Source: Aggregatilineales bacterium (lineage in GTDB: Bacteria > Chloroflexota > Anaerolineae > Aggregatilineales > Ch27). From it: a stretch of 64,000 nt of DNA. Shown here piece by piece: positions 1 to 9,623 of this stretch (its first letter is position 1; the number at the start of each line of letters is the position of its first letter). Made by a program: the position numbers and the translations under genes. The notes below the pieces were generated by a model. It ran no database searches. It was given only the letters and a program-made list of their open reading frames with translations, and had not been told where the DNA came from. The stretch covers positions 1 to 64,000 of the forward strand of contig JARKNX010000133.1 in NCBI GenBank assembly GCA_029976025.1, in the 5' to 3' direction.

Positions 1-265
1 TGTCGCTGCTGAACGGGTTGCATAGCACGGACATGGCAGCCCCTTCAGCTCCCCGGTAGAGTGTGACATGGTACAGACAGGTATGGCGGGCGTCGCCAAA
101 CCACAGCCTCTCTACCCCGATTTCGTCATCCAGCTCCCACCCTTCCTGGAGCATACGGGCGAGCTGGTCGCCACAGGCGTAAGTTTGCGAAGGGGACCAG
201 TAGCGGTACTGGCCCGGGTCGCTGCTGGTGTAATCACGGGTGCGGACATGGGTTTCTACACGCAT
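1..265 (-). CDS. Hypothetical protein, 3' end outside the window
   Basis: An open frame on the minus strand begins with ATG at 265 and runs off the left edge without a stop, giving at least 88 residues. It starts MRVETHVRTRDY and contains a Trp-rich stretch around LQEGWELDDE. The composition (many D, E, R, Y, few rare codons) is that of a real soluble protein. A weak purine-rich stretch lies about 12 bases before the ATG. I do not recognise the family. The opposite-strand frame over the same bases looks like a shadow because its product is an unbalanced G/V/A-rich string. Confidence 0.55.
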   Translation of the reverse strand, partial: MRVETHVRTRDYTSSDPGQYRYWSPSQTYACGDQLARMLQEGWELDDEIGVERLWFGDARHTCLYHVTLYRGAEGAAMSVLCNPFSSD

Positions 266-399
266 AGCGAGGATACCTTTCCAACTAAGGGCACAATACC
301 ACAGCGGTATTCAATTATCTTAATTTCATTATAGTCAATTCTGCGATGCGATCCAATGCAGTCTGATTAATTGATTATGAGGCTTTTGAGCGGCAGGGC

Positions 400-622
400 A
401 GAACAGCGATCTTACCTCAGCGGATACATAGACAGGCGTTGCTGCCGCTCGTCCCCGTCTCACGCAGGAGTAGACCGTCTGCCCGGCCAGTTCCAGAATG
501 CTGCGCTGTTAATGGGTAGACAGTTTCGATTCGGTGAGCGTGTCCATAATCAGCCCAACGGGCGTTTCTGTTCTCCGGCCAGCAGGGCACAGGCTTCGCG
601 CAAAATCGTTTCCACCGCTTCA
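400..622 (-). pseudogene. Decayed copy of the 3' end of the neighbouring gene
   Basis: Read on the minus strand, bases near 430-510 match the end of the gene at 620-1321: both contain a near-identical run coding LAGQ(M/T)VY and then a degraded version of the final LRE...GNA..LY segment, broken by small deletions. Between the copies (about 510-620) a protein-like segment, AVETILREACALLAGEQ, reads in one frame and then continues as GLIMDTLTE in another, which implies a one-base indel. No intact gene is visible. The simplest reading is a partial tandem duplication that has decayed. The protein-like middle segment could instead be an unrelated small gene. Confidence 0.4.
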
Positions 623-1321
623 CTCGAACTTTGACCCCGCATACAGAAAGGCATTGCCGCGCTTGCCCACCACCGCGATTGCCCCCATCTCGCGCAGGCA
701 GTAGACCATCTGCCCGGCCAGGCGGCGGGTGAGCGCGCCCTGGCGGGCCAGATCGGCGGCGATGAACGGCTCAGGCAGGCCGGGGGGCAGCAGGGCGGCC
801 ATCTCCGCCGGGGACTGGAACAGGCGGCGGTCTACGACTTCCAGCAGGTGACGGTGGTCGGTCACCCAGCCGCCGCGCCGCCAGGCCCGCCCGCGCTCAT
901 GGCGGCGGACCTCCTCCTCGCGGATGAGCAGCACTTCCAGCGAAAATGTGGGGAGTGTCAGCAGATCGGGGAAGCTGACCAGCTCGGCGAAGACATCGGC
1001 CGCCGTGCCGCGCCGGGGAGACTTGCGCCGGAGGGGCTGGCTCCCCCCGCCCGCCAGACGCACGATCCACTTCTCCGCCGCCACCGGGTAGACCAGCCGC
1101 AGCGGGCGTTCCGCCACCAGCCGCCGCATCTTCGTCCGAATGCTGGCGAAGCTGCGCGTCTGAATCTCCACCAGCAGGCCGTCCGCCCGGATGATGTCGA
1201 TCACGTAGCGGCCCAGGCGCGCCTCGATCTGGTCGCCGGGGCCAGCGTACCACGCCTTGAGGGCGGCGTGCAGCGGCGCTTCGTGGAGCATCCCGATGGT
1301 GGGCGAAGGCGGGTCGGACAT
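620..1321 (-). CDS. Conserved hypothetical protein, possible PD-(D/E)XK nuclease-like fold
   Basis: This 233-residue soluble protein starts at ATG 1321. Residues 35-60 read YVIDIIRADGLLVEIQTR, which resembles the D...ExQ/K pattern of the PD-(D/E)XK nuclease fold, followed by a basic helix (KMRRLVAERPLR). The C-terminal 60 residues look like a winged-helix-type domain (ADLARQGALTRRLAGQMVYCLREMGAI). Nuclease activity is inference from the motif only; the lysine of the classical motif is Gln here. The gene stands alone, with a decayed copy of its 3' end just downstream. It could also be a purely structural relative of that fold. Confidence 0.65.
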   Translation of the reverse strand: MSDPPSPTIGMLHEAPLHAALKAWYAGPGDQIEARLGRYVIDIIRADGLLVEIQTRSFASIRTKMRRLVAERPLRLVYPVAAEKWIVRLAGGGSQPLRRKSPRRGTAADVFAELVSFPDLLTLPTFSLEVLLIREEEVRRHERGRAWRRGGWVTDHRHLLEVVDRRLFQSPAEMAALLPPGLPEPFIAADLARQGALTRRLAGQMVYCLREMGAIAVVGKRGNAFLYAGSKFE

Positions 1322-1427
1322 ACGGCCTCGGCGGCTGGTGCTATCGTGTCTGTCGGGCCTGAGTATAGCGCAGCGACTCTGCTGTTTCTGGTGGCGCTGA
1401 TCAGCGGATTACTGATCTGAGCGCGTT

Positions 1428-2168
1428 TCAGCCGCGTTCGTAGGTGGCCCGCAGGTAGATATCGAGCAGATATTGTGGGTAGCCGATGCGGCGCAGGTTA
1501 GCCTCGCAGGCGGCCAGCGTGGCCCCGTTATCGCGCCAGTGCGGCACGCGCTTGATCAGCGTCTCCACCTTCTCCCGCGGGGTGATGATCCAGGTGTCCT
1601 TGGGGACCTGGCCATAGGAGATGACCTCCATCTCATCCATCACCGCTGTGGTCTTGAGGAACGGCGCGATCAGGATGACCCGCCGCGCGCCGCGCTCCTC
1701 ATACAGATACTGCGTCACGAACCGCGCCGTCCCGCCCAGGTCCACCAGGTCCTCCACGACACCCACCACCATGTTCTTCACATCGATCGACAGCGGGTGC
1801 AGGATTTCCGGGTGGTCCAGCGGCTCGCCCGGCCCGGCGTAGTAGCGGACGCCCATTGTCCCGAACGCAATCGGCGGGATGTTCTTATTGAGCGTCCAGG
1901 CCAGATGGTCGTGCAGCAGCACGCCCGGCAGCAGCCCACCCATCGTGACCATGACGGCGTGCGTGATCTGCTCGCGGGTGCAGATGTTGTCAATCTGGTA
2001 ACGGTATACCTTGCGGGCAACCTGCGACGCGATGAAGGCGCTGACATGGTCCGGCACATACAGGAACCGCAGCTTGTCGTAGTCCACCTCAACCCCGAAC
2101 GGCATCTTCCAGAATTCCGGGTCGATCTCGTCGTCCAGGCCGCGGACATGTTCCTCGTAGGTTGTCAT
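1428..2168 (-). CDS. Phosphoribosyltransferase family protein
   Basis: This 246-residue protein begins at ATG 2168 behind an AGGAAG ribosome site. The segment VVEDLVDLGGTARF near residue 140 is the PRPP-binding signature of type I phosphoribosyltransferases: hydrophobic strand, two acidic residues, then the D-x-GGT turn. The family moves ribose-5-phosphate from PRPP to a purine or pyrimidine base in salvage. The N-terminal region (about 70 residues) is longer than in minimal hypoxanthine enzymes, and the substrate cannot be read from the sequence. It is monocistronic and divergent from the acyltransferase pair to its right. Confidence 0.85.
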   Translation of the reverse strand: MTTYEEHVRGLDDEIDPEFWKMPFGVEVDYDKLRFLYVPDHVSAFIASQVARKVYRYQIDNICTREQITHAVMVTMGGLLPGVLLHDHLAWTLNKNIPPIAFGTMGVRYYAGPGEPLDHPEILHPLSIDVKNMVVGVVEDLVDLGGTARFVTQYLYEERGARRVILIAPFLKTTAVMDEMEVISYGQVPKDTWIITPREKVETLIKRVPHWRDNGATLAACEANLRRIGYPQYLLDIYLRATYERG

Positions 2169-2379
2169 CTGGTTCTTCCTGTTCCGGGTATACAGGAGGC
2201 GCTCCTATCATCAGGATAACCGGGGATCGGGGCACTGTCGAGAGGTGATTCTGGCGGGTCGCGGATGTATAATCCCCGATGATTTGCGTAGAACTCAGCC
2301 GGTCAGCAGGACCTCCGTATAGAATTACGGGTCCGGCGCGGCGATCGCAGGCTCTTCGACTGGATAGCCTTCACATCTC

Positions 2380-3816
2380 GTGGTGACTCTTCTTTTCATC
2401 AGCTTCAGCGTTATCTTCGCCTTCCTCTATCGCTGGCTGTTGCCTGCTCGCTGGCGTGGCACTGCCCTTCTGGTCGGGAGTATTGCCGCCCTCTACTGGC
2501 TCGCGCCGCCCAGCCACATTCGTTATCTCGATTTTTTGCTTCCTACGCTGACGATTGTGTTTAGCATCGGAGTCTGGTGGTACACGCGCACAGAGATCAC
2601 GCTGGCCCGGGAGGACCGGACGACCCTCGGTCTGGTGGGGTTGTTGATTGTGGCAGTTGCGCTGCTCCGGTCTGTTGCGCCCGGCCTGCGCCCGGAGTTG
2701 AGCGCAGCGCCCGATCCGGTCTCGGCAGGTATCGGGCTGATCGTGCTGGCGGGCGTCGTGCTGGCGCCGGTCCGTATCGGGATCAACCGGTCATGGCTTC
2801 TGGCCGGCGGCAGCGCGTTTTTCATCCTGCTCTTCGTTGTCCTCAAGACGGAACCGCTTGTGACGGCAGTATCTGGCGAGCTACACCGCCTGACGGGCAC
2901 ACGGCCCGCCGCCGGACAGGCGGGCGATCTGGCCTGGCTGGGCTTCTCCTATATGGCATTCCGGTGGCTGCATATGCTCCGGGACCGGCAGTCCGGAAGG
3001 CTGCCTGCGCTTGCGCTGCAGGAAACGCTGACGTATGTGCTGTTTTTCCCCGCTCTGATCGCGGGTCCTATTGACCGGGCGGAACGTTTTGTGGCGGATT
3101 ATCGCGCCCTGCCGGAGGAGCGCATCGATGCGGTCAGGTGGATGTCCCCGGCCAATCGTATTATCCTGGGAGTCCTCAAGAAGTTTGTGATTGCCGACAG
3201 CCTTGCCCTGGTTTCCCTGGGGCCTTTGACTGCCGGACAGGTGACAACGCCGCTGGCCGCCTGGGCGCTGCTGTACCTTTACGGGTTTCGCCTGCTTTTT
3301 GACTTCAGCGGGTATACGGATATCGCGATCGGCACCGGCCAACTGTTAGGCATCAAACTCCCCGAAAACTTCGACCGGCCCTATTTCAAGACGAATCTGG
3401 CTTCTTTCTGGCAATCCTGGCATATGACCTTGAGCAACTGGGTGAGGTTCTATGTCTATTTCCCCCTGTCGCGCCTGCTGCTCAAAAGTAAAGTACGACT
3501 GCCGCTGTGGTGTATTGTGCTGGTCGCTCAGGTCATCACGATGCTCGTGATCGGGTTGTGGCATGGGGTCACCTGGTCGTTCGCGATGTGGGGGCTATGG
3601 CACGGCGTGGGCCTGTTCGTGCACAAGATATGGAGCGATCGCACCCGGCGCGTATACCTCCGTCTGCCGGAGCGCCCACGAGTCAGATTGATATGGTCTC
3701 TTGGAGGATGGTTTCTGACGTTCCAGTTTGTCATGCTGGGCTGGGTCTGGTTTGTGCTGCCCGATCTGCGGCAGGGGATTGAGATATTCTTGAAATTGTT
3801 CGGGATCGGGTGGTGA
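2380..3816 (+). CDS. MBOAT-family membrane O-acyltransferase (AlgI/DltB type)
   Basis: This 478-residue polytopic membrane protein has roughly ten hydrophobic segments. The family transfers acyl groups across the membrane to extracellular polysaccharides or teichoic acids. Two diagnostic histidine motifs are present: WHMTLSNW (His about 348) and the catalytic-type GLWHG (His about 395). The core DFSGYTDIAIG and the region FDRPYF are typical of AlgI-like proteins. The start chosen is the GTG at 2380; no strong ribosome site is visible and a second GTG follows immediately. A TATAAT at 2268-2273 may be the promoter -10 box. The stop is 3 bases from the next gene, so the two are an operon. Confidence 0.88.
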   Translation: MVTLLFISFSVIFAFLYRWLLPARWRGTALLVGSIAALYWLAPPSHIRYLDFLLPTLTIVFSIGVWWYTRTEITLAREDRTTLGLVGLLIVAVALLRSVAPGLRPELSAAPDPVSAGIGLIVLAGVVLAPVRIGINRSWLLAGGSAFFILLFVVLKTEPLVTAVSGELHRLTGTRPAAGQAGDLAWLGFSYMAFRWLHMLRDRQSGRLPALALQETLTYVLFFPALIAGPIDRAERFVADYRALPEERIDAVRWMSPANRIILGVLKKFVIADSLALVSLGPLTAGQVTTPLAAWALLYLYGFRLLFDFSGYTDIAIGTGQLLGIKLPENFDRPYFKTNLASFWQSWHMTLSNWVRFYVYFPLSRLLLKSKVRLPLWCIVLVAQVITMLVIGLWHGVTWSFAMWGLWHGVGLFVHKIWSDRTRRVYLRLPERPRVRLIWSLGGWFLTFQFVMLGWVWFVLPDLRQGIEIFLKLFGIGW

Positions 3817-3819
3817 GCC

Positions 3820-5850
3820 ATGAGGCAACAGCACGGGTTGCGTTTCCTGGGTCTGTCCCTGATTGTGGCAGGCGCTGGACTGCTGGCCTGGCTGGGCTGG
3901 ATGGCCCTCAGACCGGAATCCCTCGCGATTGCCGACAGCCGTGACGGGCAGCGGGTGGCTTTCACAGCCGAGCGCGCCCGCGTCCTGCTGCCCGGCCAGT
4001 GCGTTTCCGTCACCTGGGAGGCGGAGGGCATCAGCGCCATCTACCTCGATCATGAGGGGATCGGGGGCGAGGGGAGCGCCTCGATCTGTCCTGCCGGCGC
4101 GTATTACCCGACGTTCCGGGTTGTGGCTCCTGACGGGAGCAGCCATATCTACACGTTGCCAGTTTCGATAGTGGTGTACCAGGTAGAGTTCTGGATTCTC
4201 CTGATTTTCGGTACTGCCTGTGCGCTGTCGGGTGTGATCCTGTACAACGCCGGGCGTCAACGCCAGGGAAGGGCCGTCCTGCTGGCGCGCATCGTCTTTG
4301 CCCTGGTGGGCGGCAGCCTCCTGCTTTTGCTGGCGCATTTTGTGGTTGATCCCGGTCCTGTTGTAGTGCAGCAAATGTATGGCCAGACCGCGCTGTACTT
4401 CCGGGCGGAGCGCCGCTGGACGGCGTTCTCAGAAGGGTGCGTCCCGGTGGAATGGGAGCTTGAAGGCATTAAAGAGGCTTACCTTGTCACGCGCTCGCGA
4501 GGCATTCAGGGGGTAACCGGGCGGGAGCAGCGCACCCTGTGCGGTTACGATCAGGCACATCTGGAAGTAACCCTGTCCGACAACGCAGTTGTTACGCTGC
4601 CCGGTGTAGGGACGTTGTTCGCCGATCTTCGATTCTGGTTGTTGCTGGTGGCCGCAGTCAGCCTGATCAGGCTGGACCTTACCTGGCGCGGCGTGGACAT
4701 CCTGTACCGGAAGGTGAGTCAGCCCGGCAGGCCGGTTCTCCCGGCCGAGCGCCGGCTGGAAGTGAGGGCTGTGCTACGTGTGCTGGCGAAGGCCTTCGCG
4801 CTCTTTCTGGCTCTGAATGTCCTGTTTTTCATCCTGCAGCCGCTGCCAGTGCTGGGCCGGCTGTCGCTGTATAACGCGCTCTTTCCTGGCAGGGAACGGC
4901 TGCCTATGAGCAATTATCCGGATCAGGCTTACAACCTGACCACAACCAATCTTGAGGCTATGTTTTCGGCGCATGAAATCGCTGCGCCAAAGGCGACGGA
5001 CGAATTTCGGGTGCTGCTCCTGGGGGATTCAGCGATCTGGGGCTGGTTCCTCAGGCCGGAGGAGACGCTGGCAGGGCAGTTGAACGCGCTGGAATTGAAA
5101 ACAACAGATGGCAGGCGTGTGCATGTCTATAACCTGGGATACCCACAGCCGTCGCTGGGAAAAGACCTGCTGTTTCTTGATTATGCCATGCGTTATGAGC
5201 CTGATTTGATTCTGTTGCCAGTGGCGCTCTATTCGCTTCGTCACGATCAGATTGCGCCGGTGCAAGCAGGCTATCCGGCAACTTTGCAGCGGTTGAATGA
5301 AACTTACGGGTTGAACATACCGGTAGCTGCTGAGCCGCCCACTGTACAGTCGCTGCTGCATCAAACGCTCGTGGGCAGTCGAAAGGTGTTAAACGAGCTT
5401 TTCAGGCTGCAGCTTTACAGCGTGATGTGGTGGGCAACCGGTATCGATCAGAGGTATCTGGCGCATATTCAGAGGGAAATCGAAAGGGAGGAAACCTTTG
5501 ATATCTCCAGCGTAGTAGAGGATATTGATACTGCAGGCTTTTCCATCATCAATGCCATCATCGAACGCGCTGGCGGAGTTCCAGTGGTGGTGATCAATGT
5601 GCCGATATTTATCACCCCGTTTGAGGAGGCTAATCCTGGCTACTATAACTTCTTCTCCGCCCGGGAAGTCTATAATGAATACCGGGATATGATGGCGGCA
5701 GCGGCAGAGGAGTACCACTGGAACTACATTGACCTGTGGCAGGCAATTCAACCGGAAGAATTCACGGACAGCCAGCTACACTATTCACCGGCAGGAGCGC
5801 GGCAGTATCGCGACGCCCTGATCGGCCCGCTACGGGGTTATATCCCGTGA
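3820..5850 (+). CDS. Membrane-anchored SGNH-hydrolase-like partner of the MBOAT protein
   Basis: This 676-residue protein starts 3 bases after the MBOAT gene. It has an N-terminal membrane segment (residues 8-30) and further hydrophobic helices near 121-141, 150-175, 265-283 and 325-347, then a long extracytoplasmic domain. That domain carries the SGNH block I motif LLLGDSAIWGW (Ser about 403) and the block V D-x-x-H (DSQLHYS, near 649-653). AlgX/DltD/PatB-type partners use such domains to move the acyl group from the MBOAT product to the glycan. Two Ig-like extracytoplasmic segments with a Cys pair precede the SGNH domain. The polysaccharide acceptor is unknown. Confidence 0.8.
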   Translation: MRQQHGLRFLGLSLIVAGAGLLAWLGWMALRPESLAIADSRDGQRVAFTAERARVLLPGQCVSVTWEAEGISAIYLDHEGIGGEGSASICPAGAYYPTFRVVAPDGSSHIYTLPVSIVVYQVEFWILLIFGTACALSGVILYNAGRQRQGRAVLLARIVFALVGGSLLLLLAHFVVDPGPVVVQQMYGQTALYFRAERRWTAFSEGCVPVEWELEGIKEAYLVTRSRGIQGVTGREQRTLCGYDQAHLEVTLSDNAVVTLPGVGTLFADLRFWLLLVAAVSLIRLDLTWRGVDILYRKVSQPGRPVLPAERRLEVRAVLRVLAKAFALFLALNVLFFILQPLPVLGRLSLYNALFPGRERLPMSNYPDQAYNLTTTNLEAMFSAHEIAAPKATDEFRVLLLGDSAIWGWFLRPEETLAGQLNALELKTTDGRRVHVYNLGYPQPSLGKDLLFLDYAMRYEPDLILLPVALYSLRHDQIAPVQAGYPATLQRLNETYGLNIPVAAEPPTVQSLLHQTLVGSRKVLNELFRLQLYSVMWWATGIDQRYLAHIQREIEREETFDISSVVEDIDTAGFSIINAIIERAGGVPVVVINVPIFITPFEEANPGYYNFFSAREVYNEYRDMMAAAAEEYHWNYIDLWQAIQPEEFTDSQLHYSPAGARQYRDALIGPLRGYIP

Positions 5851-5995
5851 ACAGGGGCAGATGGAATCGCCCCGTCATCCCTTCTTCGCCCGGCATGGAC
5901 AGCCCGATACGCCTCCGTTATACTCCGGATACGTAGCGAACATACATGCTGCCCCTTCATCAACATGACTGGCATGCCCTACAGGAGAGAGTGTT

Positions 5996-7054
5996 TTGAC
6001 TGATCTATCAATCAATGTGGATGCGGTAGTGGATTTTCTGGTAGAGCTGCTCAACACGCCCAGCCCTACCGGGTACAGCCAGGAGGCGATCGCCCTGGTG
6101 GAGAAAGCCTTCGCCGCGCTGGAGATGCCCGATCTGAAGATGTGGCAGACGCGCAAGGGGATGCTGGTGGCCCGGCTGGCCGGCGCCGCCTCCGACGCGC
6201 CGCGTGGCCTCAGCGCCCATGTGGACACGCTCGGCCTGATGGTCAAGGAGATCAAAGGGAACGGGCGGCTGAAGGCCACGGCCCTGGGCGGGATCATGTG
6301 GAACGGCATCGAGTTCGAGGGCGTCACCGTCCGCACCCGCGATGACCGCCGCTACCGGGGTTCTGTCATCCCGGTCAACCCCGGCGTGCACGTCAACCGC
6401 AAGGTGCACACGACGGAACGTAACGAGGACACGATGGAAATCCGCCTGGACGTGCCGGTGGAAGACGGGCAGGGGACGCGCAATCTGGGCATTGAGGTGG
6501 GCGACTTCATCTTCCTCGATCCGCGCGTCGAAGTTGTGGATACCGGCTTCATCCGTTCGCGCTTTCTGGATGACAAAGCCAGCGTCGCCTGCATTTACGG
6601 GGCGCTGCTGGCCCTGCGGGACGCGGGCCTCCGCCCGGCGCAGGATGCGGTGATCATGATCAGCGTGTTCGAGGAAGCCGGGCACGGAGGGGCGGCGGGC
6701 TGGCCGCCCGATCTGGATGAGCTGGTGGCGGTGGATATGGCCGCCCTCGGCGACGGGCAGGCGTCCGACGAATTCCACGTGACCATCTGCGTCAAGGATA
6801 GCGGCGGCCCCTACCACTTCCTGATGAACGAAAAGCTGCGCCGCCTGGCCGACACGCACGGCATCCCCTTCAAGGTGGATATCTACCCCTACTACGCTTC
6901 GGATGGCACGGCTTACTGGCGAGCCGGGGGCGAGGCGCGCGTTGGCCTGATCGGGCCGGGCGTGGACGCCTCACACTCGTACGAGCGCACCCATCGCGAC
7001 GCGCTCAAGCACTCCGCGCACCTGATCGCCCGCTATCTACTGGATGAAGGGTAG
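5996..7054 (+). CDS. M42-family metallo-aminopeptidase
   Basis: This 352-residue cytoplasmic protein is of the M42 (glutamyl aminopeptidase/FrvX) family, which trims peptides as large oligomers with two metal ions. The metal and catalytic residues are visible in order: HVD (SAHVDTLG), the bridging Asp in FLDDKAS, the double Glu in VFEEAGHG, VDMA, and the C-terminal His in SHSYERTH. The start is TTG at 5996, because the GTG five bases earlier reads into TGA at once and AGGAGAGA sits about 6 bases upstream of the TTG. It is monocistronic and convergent with the acetyltransferase to its right. Confidence 0.9.
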   Translation: MTDLSINVDAVVDFLVELLNTPSPTGYSQEAIALVEKAFAALEMPDLKMWQTRKGMLVARLAGAASDAPRGLSAHVDTLGLMVKEIKGNGRLKATALGGIMWNGIEFEGVTVRTRDDRRYRGSVIPVNPGVHVNRKVHTTERNEDTMEIRLDVPVEDGQGTRNLGIEVGDFIFLDPRVEVVDTGFIRSRFLDDKASVACIYGALLALRDAGLRPAQDAVIMISVFEEAGHGGAAGWPPDLDELVAVDMAALGDGQASDEFHVTICVKDSGGPYHFLMNEKLRRLADTHGIPFKVDIYPYYASDGTAYWRAGGEARVGLIGPGVDASHSYERTHRDALKHSAHLIARYLLDEG

Positions 7055-7066
7055 CGAGGCCCCGCC

Positions 7067-7582
7067 TCACCACGGCAGGCCGCGCAGGTCTACTTCGCCG
7101 GGGGGCCAGGGCTGGCCGCGCAGCGGCAGGACCATGCTGCTGAGAATATTCTGCGTGCGCCGGCCCTGCCAGTCGGTGAAGACTGCCGGCCCGGTTTGTT
7201 CCTGCCAGCCGAGGCTGGCGTAGAAGGCAACGCGGCGCTCTGCACAGAGCAGGTATCCGAAGGCGGCGTCTGTCTCTTCCTGCAGGAAGGCCCCGGCCCG
7301 GCGCACAGCAGCCCCGCCCAGCCCGCGCCCGCGCCAGGCTGGCTCGATGATGACGGCCCCGATCCCGCCCAGCCGGATCGGCCTCCCGGCCACAGTTGCC
7401 GTGCGCCGCAGAATCCCTGCGTGCCCGATCAGATCGTCGCCCGCCGTAACCAGCACCCGCCATTCAGCGGGCGCGGTATGCGCCATCGGGCCGTGAAATT
7501 CGCGGGCGAAGCGGGCCGCGATCAGGTCCGTCCACAGCGCGGGCACATCGCCCGCCCGCCACAGCGTGATCACCGGCTCCAC
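7067..7582 (-). CDS. GNAT-family N-acetyltransferase
   Basis: This 171-residue protein has the GNAT acetyl-CoA signature VIIEPAWRGRGLGGAAV (the R-x-x-G-x-G/A loop) near residues 75-95 and the late-domain motif AFYASLGW. GNAT enzymes move acetyl from acetyl-CoA to an amine. The overall arrangement, with an early EFHGP-like segment, resembles small-molecule acetyltransferases rather than ribosomal-protein ones, but the substrate cannot be read. GTG at 7582 is used as start. The gene is tail-to-tail with the M42 peptidase, 12 bases apart. Confidence 0.85.
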   Translation of the reverse strand: MEPVITLWRAGDVPALWTDLIAARFAREFHGPMAHTAPAEWRVLVTAGDDLIGHAGILRRTATVAGRPIRLGGIGAVIIEPAWRGRGLGGAAVRRAGAFLQEETDAAFGYLLCAERRVAFYASLGWQEQTGPAVFTDWQGRRTQNILSSMVLPLRGQPWPPGEVDLRGLPW

Positions 7583-7626
7583 AGGCGCCCTCGCTCAGGT
7601 TGCGCTCACGGCCCGCTGCCGCCCGC

Positions 7627-9546
7627 TTACCCCACCGTTTCTGCCGTCAGCGTGAAGTTACCGGGTTCGGTGGTCTTGGGCGCGATGGGGCTGATGATCA
7701 GGGTGATCTGACCGTCCGGGCCGCCAAGGTCCAGGTCCCACTGGCCGGATGTGCCGTCGCCGGGCATCAGCAGCCGCGTGACTTCGGTGGCGTCCCCCGC
7801 GCGGCGGACGACCTGCACGATCCACTCCTGCGGCAGCACGTTGTCAATATAGAGCCAGCCCTGCGAGTCCCAGCCGCCCATGCCATCCTCGAAATCGCTG
7901 GCGTAGCCGATCTCCGGGATGGCGACATTGTCGATGACGATGCCCGGCGTGTTCACCGCCAGATCGGTGATCATCTCGAAGCGGATCAGGGTTTCGTGCC
8001 CGACGAACGGCGTCAGATCGATCGATTCGTGCACCCAGCCGCCGCTGGTGCCAGTGTAGCCGGGGCCGTAGGCGTTGCCGTAGGGATTTTCGCGCGTGGT
8101 GTGCGGCGTCTCCAGGAGCGCCCAGGTCGCGCCGCCGTCAGTGGAGGCCATCACGTAGGCGTAATCCCACTGGTCCTCGAGATGGTACCAGGTGTCGAAT
8201 TCCAGCGTGGCGCTCTTGGCACCGGTCAGATCGAAGGCGTGAGTCAGGGTGGAATCGGAGCTGTCGCCCCGGTTGGAGTACCACATGCGGCTTCCGCTGG
8301 CGGCATCGGTGGGCACCAGCCGCACCGTCTCCGCGCCGTCGAATGTCACGCGGATGCGGCCCGGCCCGGTCCGCGACAGGTTAATGTAGTGGGCGCTGTA
8401 CTGCGGGGCGGAAGTTGTCTGCTCGGCGGGGTAGCTCTTGATCGCGTTGGTGACGCGGGCCGTGCCCAGCGAATCGGCCAGCAGGGTGTAGCCGTAGCGC
8501 CCATCGGCCAGGCCGGGATCATCCAGCAGGTTGGCGACCGTCCAGTCGGCGAACACGTCCAGGCCGGTTACCGGCTGGCCGCTGAGCGTATCGATCGCGT
8601 TGAGCTGGCGGAGCGTGTCGTCCACGGCCAGGAAGCCGTTATCCGGGTTGCTGACCAGCAGGCGGGTGCCTTCGTCGCCGAAACGCTCGTGGAAGTAGGT
8701 CATGAACATGAACGCGGCCCCGTAATACGGCAGGGAGGATTCGACTTCCGGCCAGGTCGTGAGCTGGATAGCCGGGTTCTCCAGGAAGAACGGGGCGAAG
8801 CTCTCCCGCTCGAAGCCGGTGAGCAATGAGGCCAGCTCAGCCATCCCTTCATCCATCCAGGTATCCTCGTTGCTGTCGTGCGTCCAGTGGACCATATGCT
8901 GGAATTCATGGGCCAGCACGCCGTCGAAGTAGTCCGTGCCGATATCGTTGGCCATGGTATCCAGGTTGACATAGAACATTTCGCGCTCGTTGCTGCTGTC
9001 CACGATCTCGACAGGGAACAGGCTTTCTGAACCGAAATAGGCGGCGGTGCTGTATCCCATATTGCCGGCCAGCAGGATATGCAGGCGGGGGTCGCCATCG
9101 ACGCCGGGCAGCGGCTCCGTACCGAAAGCAGCGTGGATAGCCGGGTAGGTGTGTTCGGCGAAGGTATCCGCCGAGCGGCGCAGCGCGTCCTCATTCACGG
9201 TCCGACCTTTTTCCGTCCACATATACACCACGTCGTTCATGTAGCGCAGATCGGCCTGCACCTGAAACTGCTCATCCATATCCAGGTTGTCCACCCAGAA
9301 AGTAGCCGTATCGCCGATCTGCCAGGCGCGGGGGGTGGACGGCGGCTCCGGGATGACGACCAGCCCTTTCAGGCGTTGGGCCAGCTCTACCACGTCGCTG
9401 GGAGGCAGGGGGACCGTTTCCACCTGTTCCAGCGTGGTCGGCAGCGAGTCAGGCCCCTGGGCGAATGTGCCGGTCGGATTGATGAGCAGAAAAACGGCGG
9501 TGAGCAGCATGAGGGCGGTGAAACGGTGGGAGCGGAATACAGACAT
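7627..9546 (-). CDS. Secreted zinc metallopeptidase with C-terminal beta-sandwich domains
   Basis: This 639-residue protein has a signal peptide (about residues 1-29, ending TFAQG). The zinc motif HEFQH appears in LAHEFQHMVHW, followed by NEDTWMDEGMAELAS, where a downstream Glu is expected as third ligand. This layout matches M6/M30-like secreted peptidases of the gluzincin group. The C-terminal third contains repeated segments such as LEFDTWYHLED and a DNVAIPEIG stretch, typical of MAM/jelly-roll domains in immune-inhibitor-A-type proteins. It is probably an extracellular protease; the substrate is unknown. An AGGA ribosome site lies before ATG 9546. Confidence 0.82.
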   Translation of the reverse strand: MSVFRSHRFTALMLLTAVFLLINPTGTFAQGPDSLPTTLEQVETVPLPPSDVVELAQRLKGLVVIPEPPSTPRAWQIGDTATFWVDNLDMDEQFQVQADLRYMNDVVYMWTEKGRTVNEDALRRSADTFAEHTYPAIHAAFGTEPLPGVDGDPRLHILLAGNMGYSTAAYFGSESLFPVEIVDSSNEREMFYVNLDTMANDIGTDYFDGVLAHEFQHMVHWTHDSNEDTWMDEGMAELASLLTGFERESFAPFFLENPAIQLTTWPEVESSLPYYGAAFMFMTYFHERFGDEGTRLLVSNPDNGFLAVDDTLRQLNAIDTLSGQPVTGLDVFADWTVANLLDDPGLADGRYGYTLLADSLGTARVTNAIKSYPAEQTTSAPQYSAHYINLSRTGPGRIRVTFDGAETVRLVPTDAASGSRMWYSNRGDSSDSTLTHAFDLTGAKSATLEFDTWYHLEDQWDYAYVMASTDGGATWALLETPHTTRENPYGNAYGPGYTGTSGGWVHESIDLTPFVGHETLIRFEMITDLAVNTPGIVIDNVAIPEIGYASDFEDGMGGWDSQGWLYIDNVLPQEWIVQVVRRAGDATEVTRLLMPGDGTSGQWDLDLGGPDGQITLIISPIAPKTTEPGNFTLTAETVG

Positions 9547-9623
9547 GAGCTATTCCTGTTCTGACAACTGGCAAGGTAGTTCGATTATACAACAAGGCGG
9601 GCGGCAGGCCGCCCCGGGACATG

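Noticed and set aside
5851-5880. Terminator after the SGNH gene
   Set aside because: Only a 5-base-pair stem without a T-run.
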